A stretch of DNA of 64,000 nucleotides from Streptosporangium becharense (GTDB lineage Bacteria > Actinomycetota > Actinomycetes > Streptosporangiales > Streptosporangiaceae). Positions 36,056 to 45,904 of the stretch are shown piece after piece. The first letter of the stretch is position 1, and each line of letters starts with the position of its first letter. A program made the translations under genes and the position numbers. Under the pieces are notes generated by a model. It had not been told where the DNA came from. It did not search any database and saw nothing but the letters and a program-made list of their open reading frames with translations. The stretch spans positions 3,596,001 through 3,660,000 of the forward strand of contig NZ_JACHMP010000001.1 in the NCBI RefSeq assembly GCF_014204985.1, read 5' to 3'.

Positions 36056-36844
36056 CTACTCCACGACGGCGACGACCGGCTGGTGGTCCGAGACCGTGCC
36101 GACGTCGACCACGTCGGCCCAGGCGAGTCTGGCGGCGAGCGGCGGTGAGAGGAGCACGTAGTCCGTACGCGTGTCGACCCGCACGCCGTTCCGCTCGCGC
36201 GGCGTGGTGGCCCAGTGCGGTGAGCGTGGCGCGGCCCGCAGGGCGTCGGCCCAGCCGGCCTCGTGCAGGCGGTCCATCACGTCGAGCCGGGGCGGGCTGC
36301 CGAACTTGCCGATGCCGGCCGCGATGAGCCGGTCGCCCAGGTCGGCGGGGTAGGGGTCGTCCCGGGAGAGCGCGTTGAGGTCACCGAGCAGCACGCAGTC
36401 GCGCTCGGCGAGCGTCTCCGGGGGGACGACGCGGAGGATCTCGTCCACCTCGGTCAGCCGTGCCCCCTCGTCCTTCCAGACGAGATGCGTGCCGAGGACG
36501 AGCAGCGGCGGGCCGTCTCCGGCGGTCGCCACCTCGGCCTCCACGAGGCAGTGGGCCATCCATGGCGGCGTGTGCACCCGGCGGCTCAGGATCCGCGGCC
36601 GGGACACCAGGCAGACGTTGTACCGCTTGCCGCTCCCCCGCCGGTTGGCGAGCCCCATGATCAGATGGTCGTCGTCGGCGGGCACCCCGAGCGCCTCGGC
36701 CAGGGCGTGGAGCCTCTCCCCGTCCTCCCAGCCGACGCACTCCTGGAGCACGAGCAGGTCGGGCCGTTCCGCCGCGACGACCTCGCGTATCCGATCGAAC
36801 CGGTCCTCGCCACCGTTGAGTACGTTGAACGTCATCATCTTCAT
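36056..36844 (-). CDS. Endonuclease/exonuclease/phosphatase-family protein
   Basis: This 262-residue Mg-dependent phosphoesterase fold has, in order, MTFNVLNGG, LVLQECVGWEDG (metal-binding Glu), LVLGTHLVW, VLLGDLNALSRDD, RTDYVLLSP and the closing catalytic VSDHQPV. No signal peptide. ATG 36844 is where the fold starts; upstream in-frame sequence is Arg/Pro-rich. The substrate (nucleic acid, lipid phosphate or other) cannot be told. Confidence 0.88.
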   Translation of the reverse strand: MKMMTFNVLNGGEDRFDRIREVVAAERPDLLVLQECVGWEDGERLHALAEALGVPADDDHLIMGLANRRGSGKRYNVCLVSRPRILSRRVHTPPWMAHCLVEAEVATAGDGPPLLVLGTHLVWKDEGARLTEVDEILRVVPPETLAERDCVLLGDLNALSRDDPYPADLGDRLIAAGIGKFGSPPRLDVMDRLHEAGWADALRAAPRSPHWATTPRERNGVRVDTRTDYVLLSPPLAARLAWADVVDVGTVSDHQPVVAVVE

Positions 36845-36936
36845 CGTGGGGACGAGCCTAGATGGTGATCCCACCGACCGGCGGAGGCGCCCGGTCGGCG
36901 GGTCCGGCGGGATGTCCGGCCGCCGGGCCGGAGGGC

Positions 36937-37458
36937 TCAGCCCCGCGCCTTCTTGCCGTCCGCGGTCACCGCGTACCACTCGGCGCCGAAGCCCTCGACG
37001 TCGTGGCCCGTGACGTCACCGGCCTTGGTGTCCTTGGCGTAGTAGTACAGCGGGTGACGGTTGTAGGTCACCTGCGTCGTGCCGTCCTCCCGCTCGGTGG
37101 TGCCGAGCAGGTCCTCCTTGACGCCCTCACCCGCCTCGGGCTTGCCGTCCGTGACGTACGGCGGCCACACCGCCGCGCAGTCACCGGAACACGCGGACTT
37201 CCCGCCCTTGTCCTTCTCGAAGAGGTACAGCGTGCGGCCGTCCGCCCCCACCAGGACCTTTCCGACGCTCGTCTCCCCCAGGCCCACCATGGCCTCGGCC
37301 GCCGCCGTCGGCGACGCGGTGGGACTCTCGTACGAGGTGGGTGAGGCGCCGACCCGGTCGGCGGTGACCGGCCCGGTCGATCCCGGCTGCTGTTCGCCCC
37401 CGCAACCGGCCGCGAACAGGCCGAGCGCGAGCACACCGACGTGGAGCGACTTTCTCAT
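36937..37458 (-). CDS. Lipoprotein with secreted-repeat (COG4315-type) domain
   Basis: A 173-residue lipoprotein: signal peptide MRKSLHVGVLALGLFAAGCG with lipobox Cys at LFAAGC, a Thr/Ser/Pro-rich spacer, then the repeat pair typical of this family, KVLVGADGRTLYLFEKD with SACSGDCAAVWPPY, and HPLYYYAKDTKAGDVTG with WYAV. Function is unknown; members are surface-exposed. Confidence 0.88.
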   Translation of the reverse strand: MRKSLHVGVLALGLFAAGCGGEQQPGSTGPVTADRVGASPTSYESPTASPTAAAEAMVGLGETSVGKVLVGADGRTLYLFEKDKGGKSACSGDCAAVWPPYVTDGKPEAGEGVKEDLLGTTEREDGTTQVTYNRHPLYYYAKDTKAGDVTGHDVEGFGAEWYAVTADGKKARG

Positions 37459-37594
37459 CTCCGACCTCCAGAAAGCAGGGATGACACTCCCGCACAGGAG
37501 ACACGCCCCCGTGCCCGGCGGTCATCCCGACACGGGCGGGTTGGAGATGCCTTTACCGCCCCGGGACCGGGCTCCGACCGGATTCCGACCGGCC

Positions 37595-37632
37595 GCCGGT
37601 CATCGGTCGCCGTTCACCGGCTGATGACCGGC
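37595..37632 (-). terminator. Possible hairpin after the alcohol dehydrogenase
   Basis: GCCGGTCATC (37595-37604) pairs with GATGACCGGC (37623-37632) over an 18-base loop that itself holds CGGTCGCC-type complementarity. It lies ~100 bases past the stop of the dehydrogenase. The gap 37459-37735 shows nothing else. Confidence 0.4.
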
Positions 37633-37735
37633 GACCGGTGAGACACGGCGGCCGGGGAGCCGGGGCAATCAGTGCAATCAGGACAACCGGGAAGCCGCGA
37701 CGGCCGGTCCGGTGGTCCAAGGTGCCACCGCGCGA

Positions 37736-38905
37736 TCACGGGATCAGGACGACCTTGTTGCAGTCGTCCTCCTTGTTCTTGAACATCTCGTAGGCGCGCG
37801 GGGCGTCGTCCAGCGTCATGCGGTGGCTGACCACGAAGCTGGGGTCGATCTCTCCGTTGCGGATCCTGCCGAGCAGGGGCTTCAGGTACCGCTGGACGTG
37901 GCACTGGCCGGCCCGCAGCGTCAGCGACCGGTTCATCAGCGCACCCATCGGGAACTTGTCGAGCAGGCCGCCGTAGACGCCGATCACCGAGACGACCCCG
38001 CCGTTGCGGCAGGCCATGATCGCCTCACGCAGGGCGTGCGGACGCTCGGTCTCCATCCGGGTCGCCTGCTTGACCCGGTCGTAGGCGTGCACGGCGGTGG
38101 TGGGGTGGTGCGCCTCCATGCCCACGGCGTCGATGCACGCGTCCGGACCGCGACCGGCGGTCATGTCCCGCAGCGCGTCGAGGACGTCGGCCTCCTCGTA
38201 GTTCAGCGTCTCCGCCCCCACCCGCGCGGCGTATCCCAGCCGGTACGGGAAGCGGTCGATGCAGATGACCCGTTCCGCTCCCAGCAGGAGTGCGCTGACG
38301 ACGGCGAACTGGCCGACCGGCCCCGCCCCCCAGACCGCGACGACGTCGCCGGGTTTGATGTCGCACATCTCCGCACCCATCCAGCCGGTGGGCAGGATGT
38401 CGGAGAGGAACAGCACCTTCTCGTCCGGCAGGTCGTCCTCGATCTTGATCGGTCCCACGTCGGCGAAGGGCACCCGCGCGTACTCCGCCTGACCGCCCGG
38501 GTAGCCGCCGAGCATGTGCGAGTAGCCGAAGATGCCGGCCGGCGAGTGGCCCATGAACTTCTCGGCCAGCCCCGCGTTGGGGTTGGAGTTCTCGCACACC
38601 GAGTACATGCCGTGCGCGCAGGCGCCGCAGTCGCCGCAGGCGATCGGGAAGGGGACGACCACCCGGTCGCCGGCCCGCAGGGACGTCACCTTGGGGCCCA
38701 CCTCCACGACCTCTCCCATGAACTCGTGGCCGATGACGTCGCCCTTCTTCATCGTGGGGACGTAACCGTCGTACAGGTGGAGGTCGGAGCCGCAGACGGC
38801 CGTCGAGGTGATGCGGACGACGGCGTCGCGGGCGTTCAGGATCGCGGGGTCGGGGACCTCCCGGACCTCGACCGTGTTCCGGCCCATCCAGCAGTTGGCC
38901 TTCAC
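37736..38905 (-). CDS. Zinc-dependent alcohol dehydrogenase (formaldehyde-dehydrogenase-like)
   Basis: This 389-residue MDR-superfamily enzyme has the catalytic zinc ligands Cys in [13 protein letters not shown] and His-Glu in GHEFMGEVV. The structural zinc-type Cys cluster lies in [18 protein letters not shown], and the NAD-binding loop in [13 protein letters not shown]. The long insert ([18 protein letters not shown]) is like glutathione-independent formaldehyde dehydrogenases. It overlaps the SRPBCC gene by four bases and is co-transcribed with it. Substrate unproven. Confidence 0.9.
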   Translation of the reverse strand: MKANCWMGRNTVEVREVPDPAILNARDAVVRITSTAVCGSDLHLYDGYVPTMKKGDVIGHEFMGEVVEVGPKVTSLRAGDRVVVPFPIACGDCGACAHGMYSVCENSNPNAGLAEKFMGHSPAGIFGYSHMLGGYPGGQAEYARVPFADVGPIKIEDDLPDEKVLFLSDILPTGWMGAEMCDIKPGDVVAVWGAGPVGQFAVVSALLLGAERVICIDRFPYRLGYAARVGAETLNYEEADVLDALRDMTAGRGPDACIDAVGMEAHHPTTAVHAYDRVKQATRMETERPHALREAIMACRNGGVVSVIGVYGGLLDKFPMGALMNRSLTLRAGQCHVQRYLKPLLGRIRNGEIDPSFVVSHRMTLDDAPRAYEMFKNKEDDCNKVVLIP

Positions 38906-39834
38906 GGGAACCCCCTCATCACGGGTTGGGCGGGACGCTGTGTGACCTGCCGGAACGCGCGGGTGCCCTCCGGACTGCCCTCGGAGCGGACCACCTCACC
39001 GGTCTCCACGATCTGCTTGAACCGGCGCAGGTCGTCCCGTACCTGCTGCTCCGGGTGCTCGCCCAGCAGCCTGGCGACGGCGAGGCCGATCCTGCCGCCG
39101 GGGACGTCGTAGCGGAGTTCCACCCGCACCTCGGTGCCACGCCCGCCCGGAGCGTCGGCGAACCGTACGAGGCCGCCGCTGCCGACGGTGGAACCCGGCA
39201 GGGAGCGCCAGGCGAGCATCTCGCCCGGCCGGTCCTCGACGATCTCCGCGTCCCACTCGACGGTCAGGTTCGCCGGCGCCTTCACCCTCCAGCGCGAGTG
39301 CCCGTCGCCGGTCACCCGCACCGACTCCAGGTGGATCATGAAGCGGGGCAGGTTCTCGATGTCGCGCCAGTACCGGTAGACCTCCTGCCGGGGACGGTTG
39401 ACCGTGATGGACGCGTACAGGTTCCCGGCGCGCTCGTCCGGCCCGCCCACGCCACGCCGGCTCGCGCGAAGGGCCGTCCACAGGTCGGCGGCCGCGATGC
39501 CGGCCACCGCCCCCGTGACGGCGACGACGCGCAGGCGCCGCCGGCCGGCGCGTGTGGCGACCGCCCGGCCGAGCATCGTCAGATCCAGGATGTCGCCCGC
39601 GACGCGCGTCCACACCCACGGAGCGGGGACGCGGCTGCCCAGCAGGAGCATCGCGTGGAAGAGCTCACGTGCCCCCACCAGCACCACCGTGCCGCGGACC
39701 GGGGCCGAGTCGCCGATGCCGGCGAGCCGGCCGACGGCCCCCGGCGCGGCGACCTGCGCCGCACCCAGGCCGAGGCTGGCCCAGCCCAGCGCGCGGGCGA
39801 GACGGTTCGTCATGCCATCGTGTTCTTCGCTCAT
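38902..39834 (-). CDS. SRPBCC-domain membrane protein
   Basis: A 310-residue protein with an N-terminal part of about four hydrophobic segments ([35 protein letters not shown]). Its cytosolic SRPBCC/polyketide-cyclase-like domain starts [26 protein letters not shown] and includes [23 protein letters not shown]. Such domains bind hydrophobic ligands. GGAGG precedes ATG 39834. The overlap with the alcohol dehydrogenase suggests a shared, possibly stress-related, job. Confidence 0.85.
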   Translation of the reverse strand: MSEEHDGMTNRLARALGWASLGLGAAQVAAPGAVGRLAGIGDSAPVRGTVVLVGARELFHAMLLLGSRVPAPWVWTRVAGDILDLTMLGRAVATRAGRRRLRVVAVTGAVAGIAAADLWTALRASRRGVGGPDERAGNLYASITVNRPRQEVYRYWRDIENLPRFMIHLESVRVTGDGHSRWRVKAPANLTVEWDAEIVEDRPGEMLAWRSLPGSTVGSGGLVRFADAPGGRGTEVRVELRYDVPGGRIGLAVARLLGEHPEQQVRDDLRRFKQIVETGEVVRSEGSPEGTRAFRQVTQRPAQPVMRGFP

Positions 39835-40023
39835 ATGGACCTCCGAGTACCCCAGGCCGTACCCGTATGTCCCGTTATGACACTAGTTACCGATATGCGC
39901 TCTATAGCATGCTTTCTGGGTGCGCGGCGGAATCCAGTCACAGCCGGGTGCCGGAACACGGTTCCAGACCGGCACCACAGGGCAGGTATTGCTGCTGATC
40001 ACCCACTGCGAAGGGATCTCGGC

Positions 40024-40191
40024 ATGACGCAGACCCAGCCGCCCACGTGCAGGACATGTGGAGCCATGGTGGAGCACCCCGGACGTCACCGTGAATGGCA
40101 TGAGGCCCTCGAACGCCTGATGCCGGACCTGAGGGCCGAGCTGGAGAGGACACAGGGGGCCGAGCTTCCCGGCGAGGGTTTCACCTTCTGA
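40024..40191 (+). CDS. Small CxxC/His protein (possible zinc ribbon)
   Basis: A 55-residue protein with CRTCGAMVEHPGRHREWHEA: two Cys followed by spaced His residues that could bind one zinc, then a short helix. ATG 40024 has GAAGGGA six bases upstream. Small proteins of this kind occur in actinobacteria, function unknown. The gap 39835-40023 before it is AT-richer and probably holds promoters for both flanking genes. Confidence 0.6.
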   Translation: MTQTQPPTCRTCGAMVEHPGRHREWHEALERLMPDLRAELERTQGAELPGEGFTF

Positions 40192-40216
40192 CCCGCCCAC
40201 ACCCCCCGGGGCGGCG

Positions 40217-40780
40217 TCACTCCCTGACGAGCTCCTCGACCCGGACGGCCACCCCGCCTCTCAGCGTCACCTTGGCGTACGGCGCCTTACCCGCTCTGAG
40301 CGCCTTCTCCAGCTGCGCCACGGTGCACTTGTGCGGAACCTTGCCCTTGTCGCAGATCGTCCCCTGGACGTCCAGCACCGGCGCGTCCCGGTTGAGCATG
40401 ACCGGCTGGGCGTCGCCCCCGTCGAGCTGGACCGTGATCCAGCCCGGCTCCGTCAGCGTCGCGCTGAGCGTTCCGACCAGCTGGACGGCGGGCCCCGTGT
40501 CCCCGGCCCCGTCCCCCTCTCCGGACGCCCCCGCTGTGGGGTCCGCGGGCACGGTCGAGGGGGTGACGGCCGGGGCCGCGGTCTCCGTCTCGGTCGCGCT
40601 CTCCGAAACCGTCGGAGCGGCCGGGGCCGGCGGGGCCGTGACGGTCGCCGAGGACGCGGCGGCGGTCGGGGTCGCGGCGGACGAACCGCCCTCTCCCGAG
40701 CAGCCGGAGACGCCGGCGGCGAACGCGGCCACCAGGAGGACGTGCGCTGCCTTCAATGATCTACCCATAAGCCGCACCAT
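40217..40780 (-). CDS. Hypothetical lipoprotein
   Basis: A 187-residue lipoprotein: signal peptide with lipobox VSGCSG, ~70 residues of Ala/Thr/Pro/Ser linker, and a C-terminal domain of ~90 residues with short beta-strands (GWITVQLDGGDAQPVMLNR, YAKVTLRGGVAVRVEEL) and two Cys (GTICDKG, HKCTVAQ) that may pair. ATG 40768 is an alternative start. No family recognised. Confidence 0.7.
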   Translation of the reverse strand: MVRLMGRSLKAAHVLLVAAFAAGVSGCSGEGGSSAATPTAAASSATVTAPPAPAAPTVSESATETETAAPAVTPSTVPADPTAGASGEGDGAGDTGPAVQLVGTLSATLTEPGWITVQLDGGDAQPVMLNRDAPVLDVQGTICDKGKVPHKCTVAQLEKALRAGKAPYAKVTLRGGVAVRVEELVRE

Positions 40781-40802
40781 CCCATGGAGGCGGGCGTAAC
40801 GG

Positions 40803-41963
40803 TTAACCCACCGCCGACCGGTCGTGCGACCCGCCCAGCGTGGGTTCCGCCGCGGAGCGCCTGACCAGCCGGCGGCCGAGGCGCTGGGCGGGGAGCTCGA
40901 CCAGACGGTGGGTCAGGTGACTGAGCGGCACCAGGACGAGGAGGAGCAGCGGCAGGTTCGGGCTCACCCGCAGCAGGAGGGGGTGCAGCAGGTAGAGGGA
41001 GAAGCTGATCACCCCGAGGTGGGCGAGCCACCGGGGGAACGACCGGCGCCGCAGCGCGAACGCGGTCGCGAAGAAACCCGCGGCCAGCAGGACCGCTGGT
41101 CCCCAGCCGGGGTCGTCCTTGGCGAACACCCCGCAGGCCAGGACCGTCAGCACGGCGGCGACGGCGGTACGCCACCGGATCGTCCCCTGTTCGGCGCGGT
41201 ACACGGCCGTACCGGCGAACATGGTGGCCAGGATGATCAGCCCCTGCCACGCGCCGATCCGGCTGCCCAGGACGACCAGTGCCAGACCGAGGAGACCACC
41301 GGTCACCGCGGCGACCGTGCGCACCCGGCCACCCGCCCGCGCCGACACCACGACGACCACGACGGCCGCGACACCGAGGACCGCGGCGACCAGGTCCGCG
41401 CGGCCCCCGATGACCGCACGCGGGAGCAGGAACCCGGCAGGCACGGACGACAACGCCAGGACCACCGCGACCCCCGCCGACCGGTGCGCCTGCCGCACGG
41501 CGAACAACCCGACCGCCAGCAGGTAGAACGCCATCTCGTAGGAGAGCGTCCACATCACGTCGATGACGGCGGGCACCCCGAGCAGTTCCTGCAGCATCGT
41601 CACGTTGCCGAGTGCGACGAGCGGCGCCGGGCGCAGGCCCAGGCCCGGGTGGAGGTCGAACACGCCACCGTAAGCGAGGAGGAACGCCAGGCCGACCGCG
41701 GTGAGCAACAGGGGGAGCAGCCGGAAGGCCCGGCCGGCCCAGAAAGCCCGCAGATCACCGCGTCGTTCCAGGGATGCGGGGATGATGTAGCCGCTGACCA
41801 GGAAGAACACGAAGACGCCCCAGGTACCGACGTCGATCCTGCGGTCCACCTCCGCCCAGACCCCCGGGAGGAAGGTCCAGCCGGAGTGGTGCAGTACGAC
41901 GGCCAGCGCGGCGGGTCCCCGCAGGGCGTCCAACCAGGCCAGGCGGGAAGAGGTGGGGGACAT
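40803..41963 (-). CDS. Acyltransferase-3-family membrane protein
   Basis: This 386-residue membrane enzyme starts RLAWLDALRGPAALAVVLHH, the classic acyltransferase 3 opening with the catalytic His, followed by VFVFFLVSGYIIPASLERR and about ten helices, plus WTLSYEMAFYLLAVGLFAV mid-protein. It probably acetylates or acylates a surface sugar or lipid. It is only distantly like the acyltransferase at 1157-2356. Confidence 0.9.
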   Translation of the reverse strand: MSPTSSRLAWLDALRGPAALAVVLHHSGWTFLPGVWAEVDRRIDVGTWGVFVFFLVSGYIIPASLERRGDLRAFWAGRAFRLLPLLLTAVGLAFLLAYGGVFDLHPGLGLRPAPLVALGNVTMLQELLGVPAVIDVMWTLSYEMAFYLLAVGLFAVRQAHRSAGVAVVLALSSVPAGFLLPRAVIGGRADLVAAVLGVAAVVVVVVSARAGGRVRTVAAVTGGLLGLALVVLGSRIGAWQGLIILATMFAGTAVYRAEQGTIRWRTAVAAVLTVLACGVFAKDDPGWGPAVLLAAGFFATAFALRRRSFPRWLAHLGVISFSLYLLHPLLLRVSPNLPLLLLVLVPLSHLTHRLVELPAQRLGRRLVRRSAAEPTLGGSHDRSAVG

Positions 41964-42070
41964 TCGCCCGACTTTATGGGATAAGCCCAGCTCCCCGGAC
42001 CGGGCACCGTCACACGGGTACGGGAAACCCGGAACGCGGGCCCCGGGTCACGGGCACGGGCACGGGGTGC

Positions 42071-42637
42071 TCAGAACGATATCTCGGGACTGTCGCACGG
42101 GTACGGGCTGTCGATCGGCGCCGTCGGCCGTCCCGTCGCCGGATCCACAGCGATCACCAGTTCGCCCGCTCTCAGGTGCGCGGAGTCGGCCCAGGTCATC
42201 TCTGGCGGCCCTCCCGAGTCAGTGTTGACGCAGGCCAGAGTCCGCTCGCGGGTCAGCAGGCCCTCGTCCCCGCGCATGACGATCATCCAGATGTGCGGCC
42301 CGGCGAAGTCGTTGCGCAGCAGCAGCCCCGCCTCCACCCCGGTGTTCGCCGGATTGGGCAGGTGTTCGTACTCGCCGAAGGAGGAGAAGTGGATGTACAC
42401 GATCCCGGCCATCCACCCCAGCACGAGAACGACGGCTGCGGCGGCCCGGCGCAGACGCGTCGTGAAGACGCACCATCCGGCACCGACGACCAGGGCCACG
42501 GCCACGGTTCCCAGCTGGATGGGCCGGTCGAACACCACGTAGTCCCCGGCGGCGCCGAACACGGCCACCGCCACCACCAGGAGCGCCAGCAGGACCAGAA
42601 CGGCCGCCGTCGTACGCGCACGCGAGTCTGTCCGCAT
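42071..42637 (-). CDS. Hypothetical membrane protein
   Basis: A 188-residue protein with three hydrophobic helices (AAVLVLLALLVVAVAVFGAA, LGTVAVALVVGAGWCVF, AAVVLVLGWMAGIVYI) and an extracytoplasmic C-terminal region of ~100 residues with two Cys (LACVNTD and SPYPCDS). It is divergent from the MprAB-like two-component system. No family recognised. Confidence 0.7.
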   Translation of the reverse strand: MRTDSRARTTAAVLVLLALLVVAVAVFGAAGDYVVFDRPIQLGTVAVALVVGAGWCVFTTRLRRAAAAVVLVLGWMAGIVYIHFSSFGEYEHLPNPANTGVEAGLLLRNDFAGPHIWMIVMRGDEGLLTRERTLACVNTDSGGPPEMTWADSAHLRAGELVIAVDPATGRPTAPIDSPYPCDSPEISF

Positions 42638-42782
42638 GGCCGCACGCTAGGCGGCCCGCTTGGAACGGGGTGGGACCGGGCCCGGGGAAAGGTCAACTGG
42701 CCTGGGTGTTTCTTCTGGTTTTCTTATTCGGATCAGGCGGCTGCCATGCATGTGTCCGGACAAGCTGGAACCGGAGGGGTGG

Positions 42783-43499
42783 ATGCGGATTCTGGTGGTG
42801 GACGACGACGCGGCGGTGCGGGATTCGCTGGCGCGCACGTTGCGGTTCGAGGGGCACGAGGTGGAGATCGCCGGAGACGGGCAGGCGGCGCTGGACGCCG
42901 TCCGGGCACGGGAACCCGACGCGATGATCCTCGATGTGAGCATGCCGCGGCTGGACGGTCTGCAGACATGCCGGCAGTTGCGTGCCGACGGAGTGTTCGT
43001 ACCGGTGTTGATGCTCACGGCACGCGACAGCGTCGGCGACCGGGTGGCCGGGCTGGACGCGGGCGCCGACGACTACCTGGTCAAACCGTTCGCGCTGCAG
43101 GAGCTGCTGGCCCGGTTGCGGGCGCTGCTGCGCCGCTCCCTGCTGGCGCCGCTGCCCGGCTCGGCACCCGTCGCGGAGCCCGCCACCGGGGAGAAACTAC
43201 TCGCCTTCGCGGACCTGCGTCTCGACACGCGCACCCGCGAGGTGTGGCGGGGCGACCGGCCGCTGCGGCTGACCCGTACGGAGTTCGCCATCCTGGAGGT
43301 CTTCCTGCGGCATCCGCGGCAGGTGCTGACGCGGGCGGTGCTGTTCGAGCAGGTGTGGGGATACGACTTCGGCGAGACCTCCAACAGCGTGCACGTCTAC
43401 CTCGGTTATCTACGCCGCAAGCTGGAGGCCGAAGGCGAGCCGCGGCTGCTGCACACCGTTCGCGGTGTGGGGTTCGCACTGCGTGAGGACCCCCTGTGA
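42783..43499 (+). CDS. OmpR-family response regulator (MprA-like)
   Basis: A 238-residue regulator. The receiver has [10 protein letters not shown], phospho-acceptor Asp in [12 protein letters not shown], Thr in LMLTARDS and Lys in YLVKPFAL. The winged-helix effector has [18 protein letters not shown] and [19 protein letters not shown] 42783 follows GGAGGGG. It pairs with the kinase that overlaps its stop. Confidence 0.94.
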   Translation: MRILVVDDDAAVRDSLARTLRFEGHEVEIAGDGQAALDAVRAREPDAMILDVSMPRLDGLQTCRQLRADGVFVPVLMLTARDSVGDRVAGLDAGADDYLVKPFALQELLARLRALLRRSLLAPLPGSAPVAEPATGEKLLAFADLRLDTRTREVWRGDRPLRLTRTEFAILEVFLRHPRQVLTRAVLFEQVWGYDFGETSNSVHVYLGYLRRKLEAEGEPRLLHTVRGVGFALREDPL

Positions 43500-45073
43500 G
43501 CGTCCCCGGCACCCCGCGTCCCGCGGCGGACGAGCACTCCACAGCGGACAGCCCTCCTGCGACGGACAGGCGCCCCGCGGTGGTGCGGTGGTGGCGGCGG
43601 CACACCCTGCGCGCCCGGCTCACACTGCTGGTCACCGCCGCCGTGGCCGTCGGGATGGTCGCCGTCAGCGTGTTCGCCTGGGTCACCGTCCGCCGCGACA
43701 CGCACCGCATGATCATGATTCAGTTGGAGACCGGTGCGCGCACGATCGCCGCGCAACCGCAGCTGTGGAGCACGGCGCCGGTGCCGCCGCACGCCGCCCG
43801 TCCCGGCGACGACCGGCCCCGGACGGACGGTGGCCGCCGCCGGCCGGAGGGCCTGGGACCGCGCTGGCAGCTCCTGGACCGGACCGCGACCGTTGTCAGC
43901 GACGCCGCCGGCCCGCTGCCGGTCACCGCCGGAGCCCGCCGGGTCGCCACCGGTCAGTCCGCGCGTCACCAGGAGCAGGTCGTCATCGGCCGTGACCACT
44001 ACCAGATGCTGAGCGTTCCGGCTGCGGGCGGCGGCGCCGTGCAGATCGCCCTCGACGTCGAGGACATGACGCGCACCATGACCCGGTTCAGCCTCCTGCT
44101 GGTCCTCGCCTGCGCCGTCGGCGTCGCCGGCGCGGCGCTGCTGGGACGGGCTGTGGCCAGGGCGGGTCTGGCACCCGTCGGGCAGTTGACCGAGACGGTC
44201 GAACACCTGACCGTCACCATGAACCTCGGCGAGGCGATCCCGGTCAGCGGAGACGACGAGGTGGCCCGGCTGGCCCGGTCGGTGAACACGCTGCTGGCGG
44301 CCATCGACGAGGCCCGGCGGGCACAACGTGCCCTCGTCGAGGACGCCGGCCACGAGCTGCGCACCCCGTTGACCAGCATCCGCACCAACGTCGAACTGCT
44401 TCTCGCCGTCGAGCGGCAACCCGAGCTGGCTCACCGGCTGCCGCCGGAGGAACGCGCCAAACTGCTGTGCGACCTGGAGGCACAGGTCAGGGAGCTGGCC
44501 ACCCTGACCACTGAGCTGGTCGAGCTGGCCCGGGAGGAGACCACCCGCGAGGCGCCGGAACCGGTGGACCTGGCCGACGTGGTGAACGCGGCGATCAGCC
44601 GGGTCCGGATGCGTGCCCCAGGACTGCGGTTCACGACGGATCTGCAGCCGGTCCGCGTGCGGGGCCGCCCGGGCGAGCTGGAACGCATGGTGCTCAACGT
44701 GCTGGACAACGCCGCCAAGTGGAGCCCGCCGGACGCCACCGTGCGCACCGTCCTGGGCCCTGACGAAGCCACCGGCATCCGGTTGACCATCACCGACGAA
44801 GGGCCCGGCATCGACCCGGCCGACCTGCCCCACGTCTTCGACCGGTTCTACCGCGCACAGGCGGCCCGATCGATGCCGGGCTCCGGGCTCGGGCTGGCCA
44901 TCGTCGCGCAGACCGCGGCCCAGCACGGCGGCGACGTCACCGCCGAACCGCACCACCCTCACGGCACGCGAGTCACCATCCGCCTGCCCCGCCTGGGAGA
45001 TCCGGGACCGTCCCCGGCGGTGACCGCGCACCCGGGACAAGGTGCGCAGAGCCGTCTCTCATCGAATTCTTAA
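43496..45073 (+). CDS. Sensor histidine kinase (MprB-like)
   Basis: A 525-residue kinase with two membrane helices ([21 protein letters not shown] and [20 protein letters not shown]) around a periplasmic region. HAMP follows, then the phospho-acceptor His in [18 protein letters not shown]-box [13 protein letters not shown], and ATP-binding [14 protein letters not shown] and GSGLGLAIV. The GTG start overlaps the regulator's stop. Its own C-terminus is Pro/Gln-rich. The signal is probably envelope-related by analogy with MprB. Confidence 0.94.
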   Translation: MSVPGTPRPAADEHSTADSPPATDRRPAVVRWWRRHTLRARLTLLVTAAVAVGMVAVSVFAWVTVRRDTHRMIMIQLETGARTIAAQPQLWSTAPVPPHAARPGDDRPRTDGGRRRPEGLGPRWQLLDRTATVVSDAAGPLPVTAGARRVATGQSARHQEQVVIGRDHYQMLSVPAAGGGAVQIALDVEDMTRTMTRFSLLLVLACAVGVAGAALLGRAVARAGLAPVGQLTETVEHLTVTMNLGEAIPVSGDDEVARLARSVNTLLAAIDEARRAQRALVEDAGHELRTPLTSIRTNVELLLAVERQPELAHRLPPEERAKLLCDLEAQVRELATLTTELVELAREETTREAPEPVDLADVVNAAISRVRMRAPGLRFTTDLQPVRVRGRPGELERMVLNVLDNAAKWSPPDATVRTVLGPDEATGIRLTITDEGPGIDPADLPHVFDRFYRAQAARSMPGSGLGLAIVAQTAAQHGGDVTAEPHHPHGTRVTIRLPRLGDPGPSPAVTAHPGQGAQSRLSSNS

Positions 45074-45202
45074 CGACAGACACCGTCGTTGCTTAACCGC
45101 GCAACCGATTCTGATCAGTGGCGGCGGAAACAGAGGCACGTCCTCCTCACCTCCCACAGCCCATGACCTCCCCAGCCACGATTCACCACACGGGAAGCAG
45201 CG

Positions 45203-45766
45203 ATGAACGACGAGGCACCGAAGCCGAACCCCACCGACGGCACCCCCACCGAACCCACCGCGACCCCGACCGGCGCCGCCCCCTCCGACACGACCCCCAC
45301 CATCGAAGGCCCGCCCGGCACGGCCTCGGCCGCGGAGGGCCCAGCCGACACGGCGGGCCGACCCGTTCTGGGGCGGTTCCGCCCGGCGGGAACGCGCTGG
45401 TGGAACCGGCGGGTGCCACTTCTGGCCACCGCCGCGACACTCCTGCTGGGGATCATCCTGGGGGCCGGGGGGGTCGCCGTCGGCGCCGCCGTCATCGGCG
45501 GCCGTCACCACCATGGCGACGACCGGGCCCGCAGCGCCCACGGTGGTCGCGGCGGCCACGACGACCGGGGCAGTGCCCGCGACGGCCGCGGCGGTCACGG
45601 TTACCGAGACGGTCACCACTACCGAGGCAACGGCCGCGGCGGAGACCGCCACCGCGTCGGCGGACACCCCGGGCAGCCCACCCTCACGCCCTCGGCGCCC
45701 GCGACCCCCGGCGCGACCACTCCCGGGCAGGATTCCACCGCCACACCGACTCCCGCGGCGTCCTGA
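45203..45766 (+). CDS. Membrane protein with His/Gly/Asp-rich tail
   Basis: A 187-residue protein: a Pro/Thr-rich cytoplasmic N-terminus, one membrane helix (ATAATLLLGIILGAGGVAVGA), then an extracellular tail starting GGRHHHGDDRARSAHGG and continuing in Gly/His/Arg/Asp repeats, ending in a Thr/Pro segment. The His-rich tail could bind metal. Its position right after the two-component system suggests it is a target gene or accessory protein. Low complexity makes the function unclear. Confidence 0.65.
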   Translation: MNDEAPKPNPTDGTPTEPTATPTGAAPSDTTPTIEGPPGTASAAEGPADTAGRPVLGRFRPAGTRWWNRRVPLLATAATLLLGIILGAGGVAVGAAVIGGRHHHGDDRARSAHGGRGGHDDRGSARDGRGGHGYRDGHHYRGNGRGGDRHRVGGHPGQPTLTPSAPATPGATTPGQDSTATPTPAAS

Positions 45767-45904
45767 CCACTCGGACGGGCAGCGGGCACGTCCACCTTCG
45801 AGGTGCGACTACCGGTGAGATCTTTCGATCAGGGCACGAAAGGTGCTTACCGTACACTGATGAGCCGTCTCACGGCAGCGGCTACGTCCATAGGTGGTAG
45901 CAGG

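Noticed and set aside
39883..40200. 105-residue minus-strand frame
   Set aside because: It is antisense to the small CxxC/His gene, which has a good ribosome binding site; the minus-strand product has no pattern.
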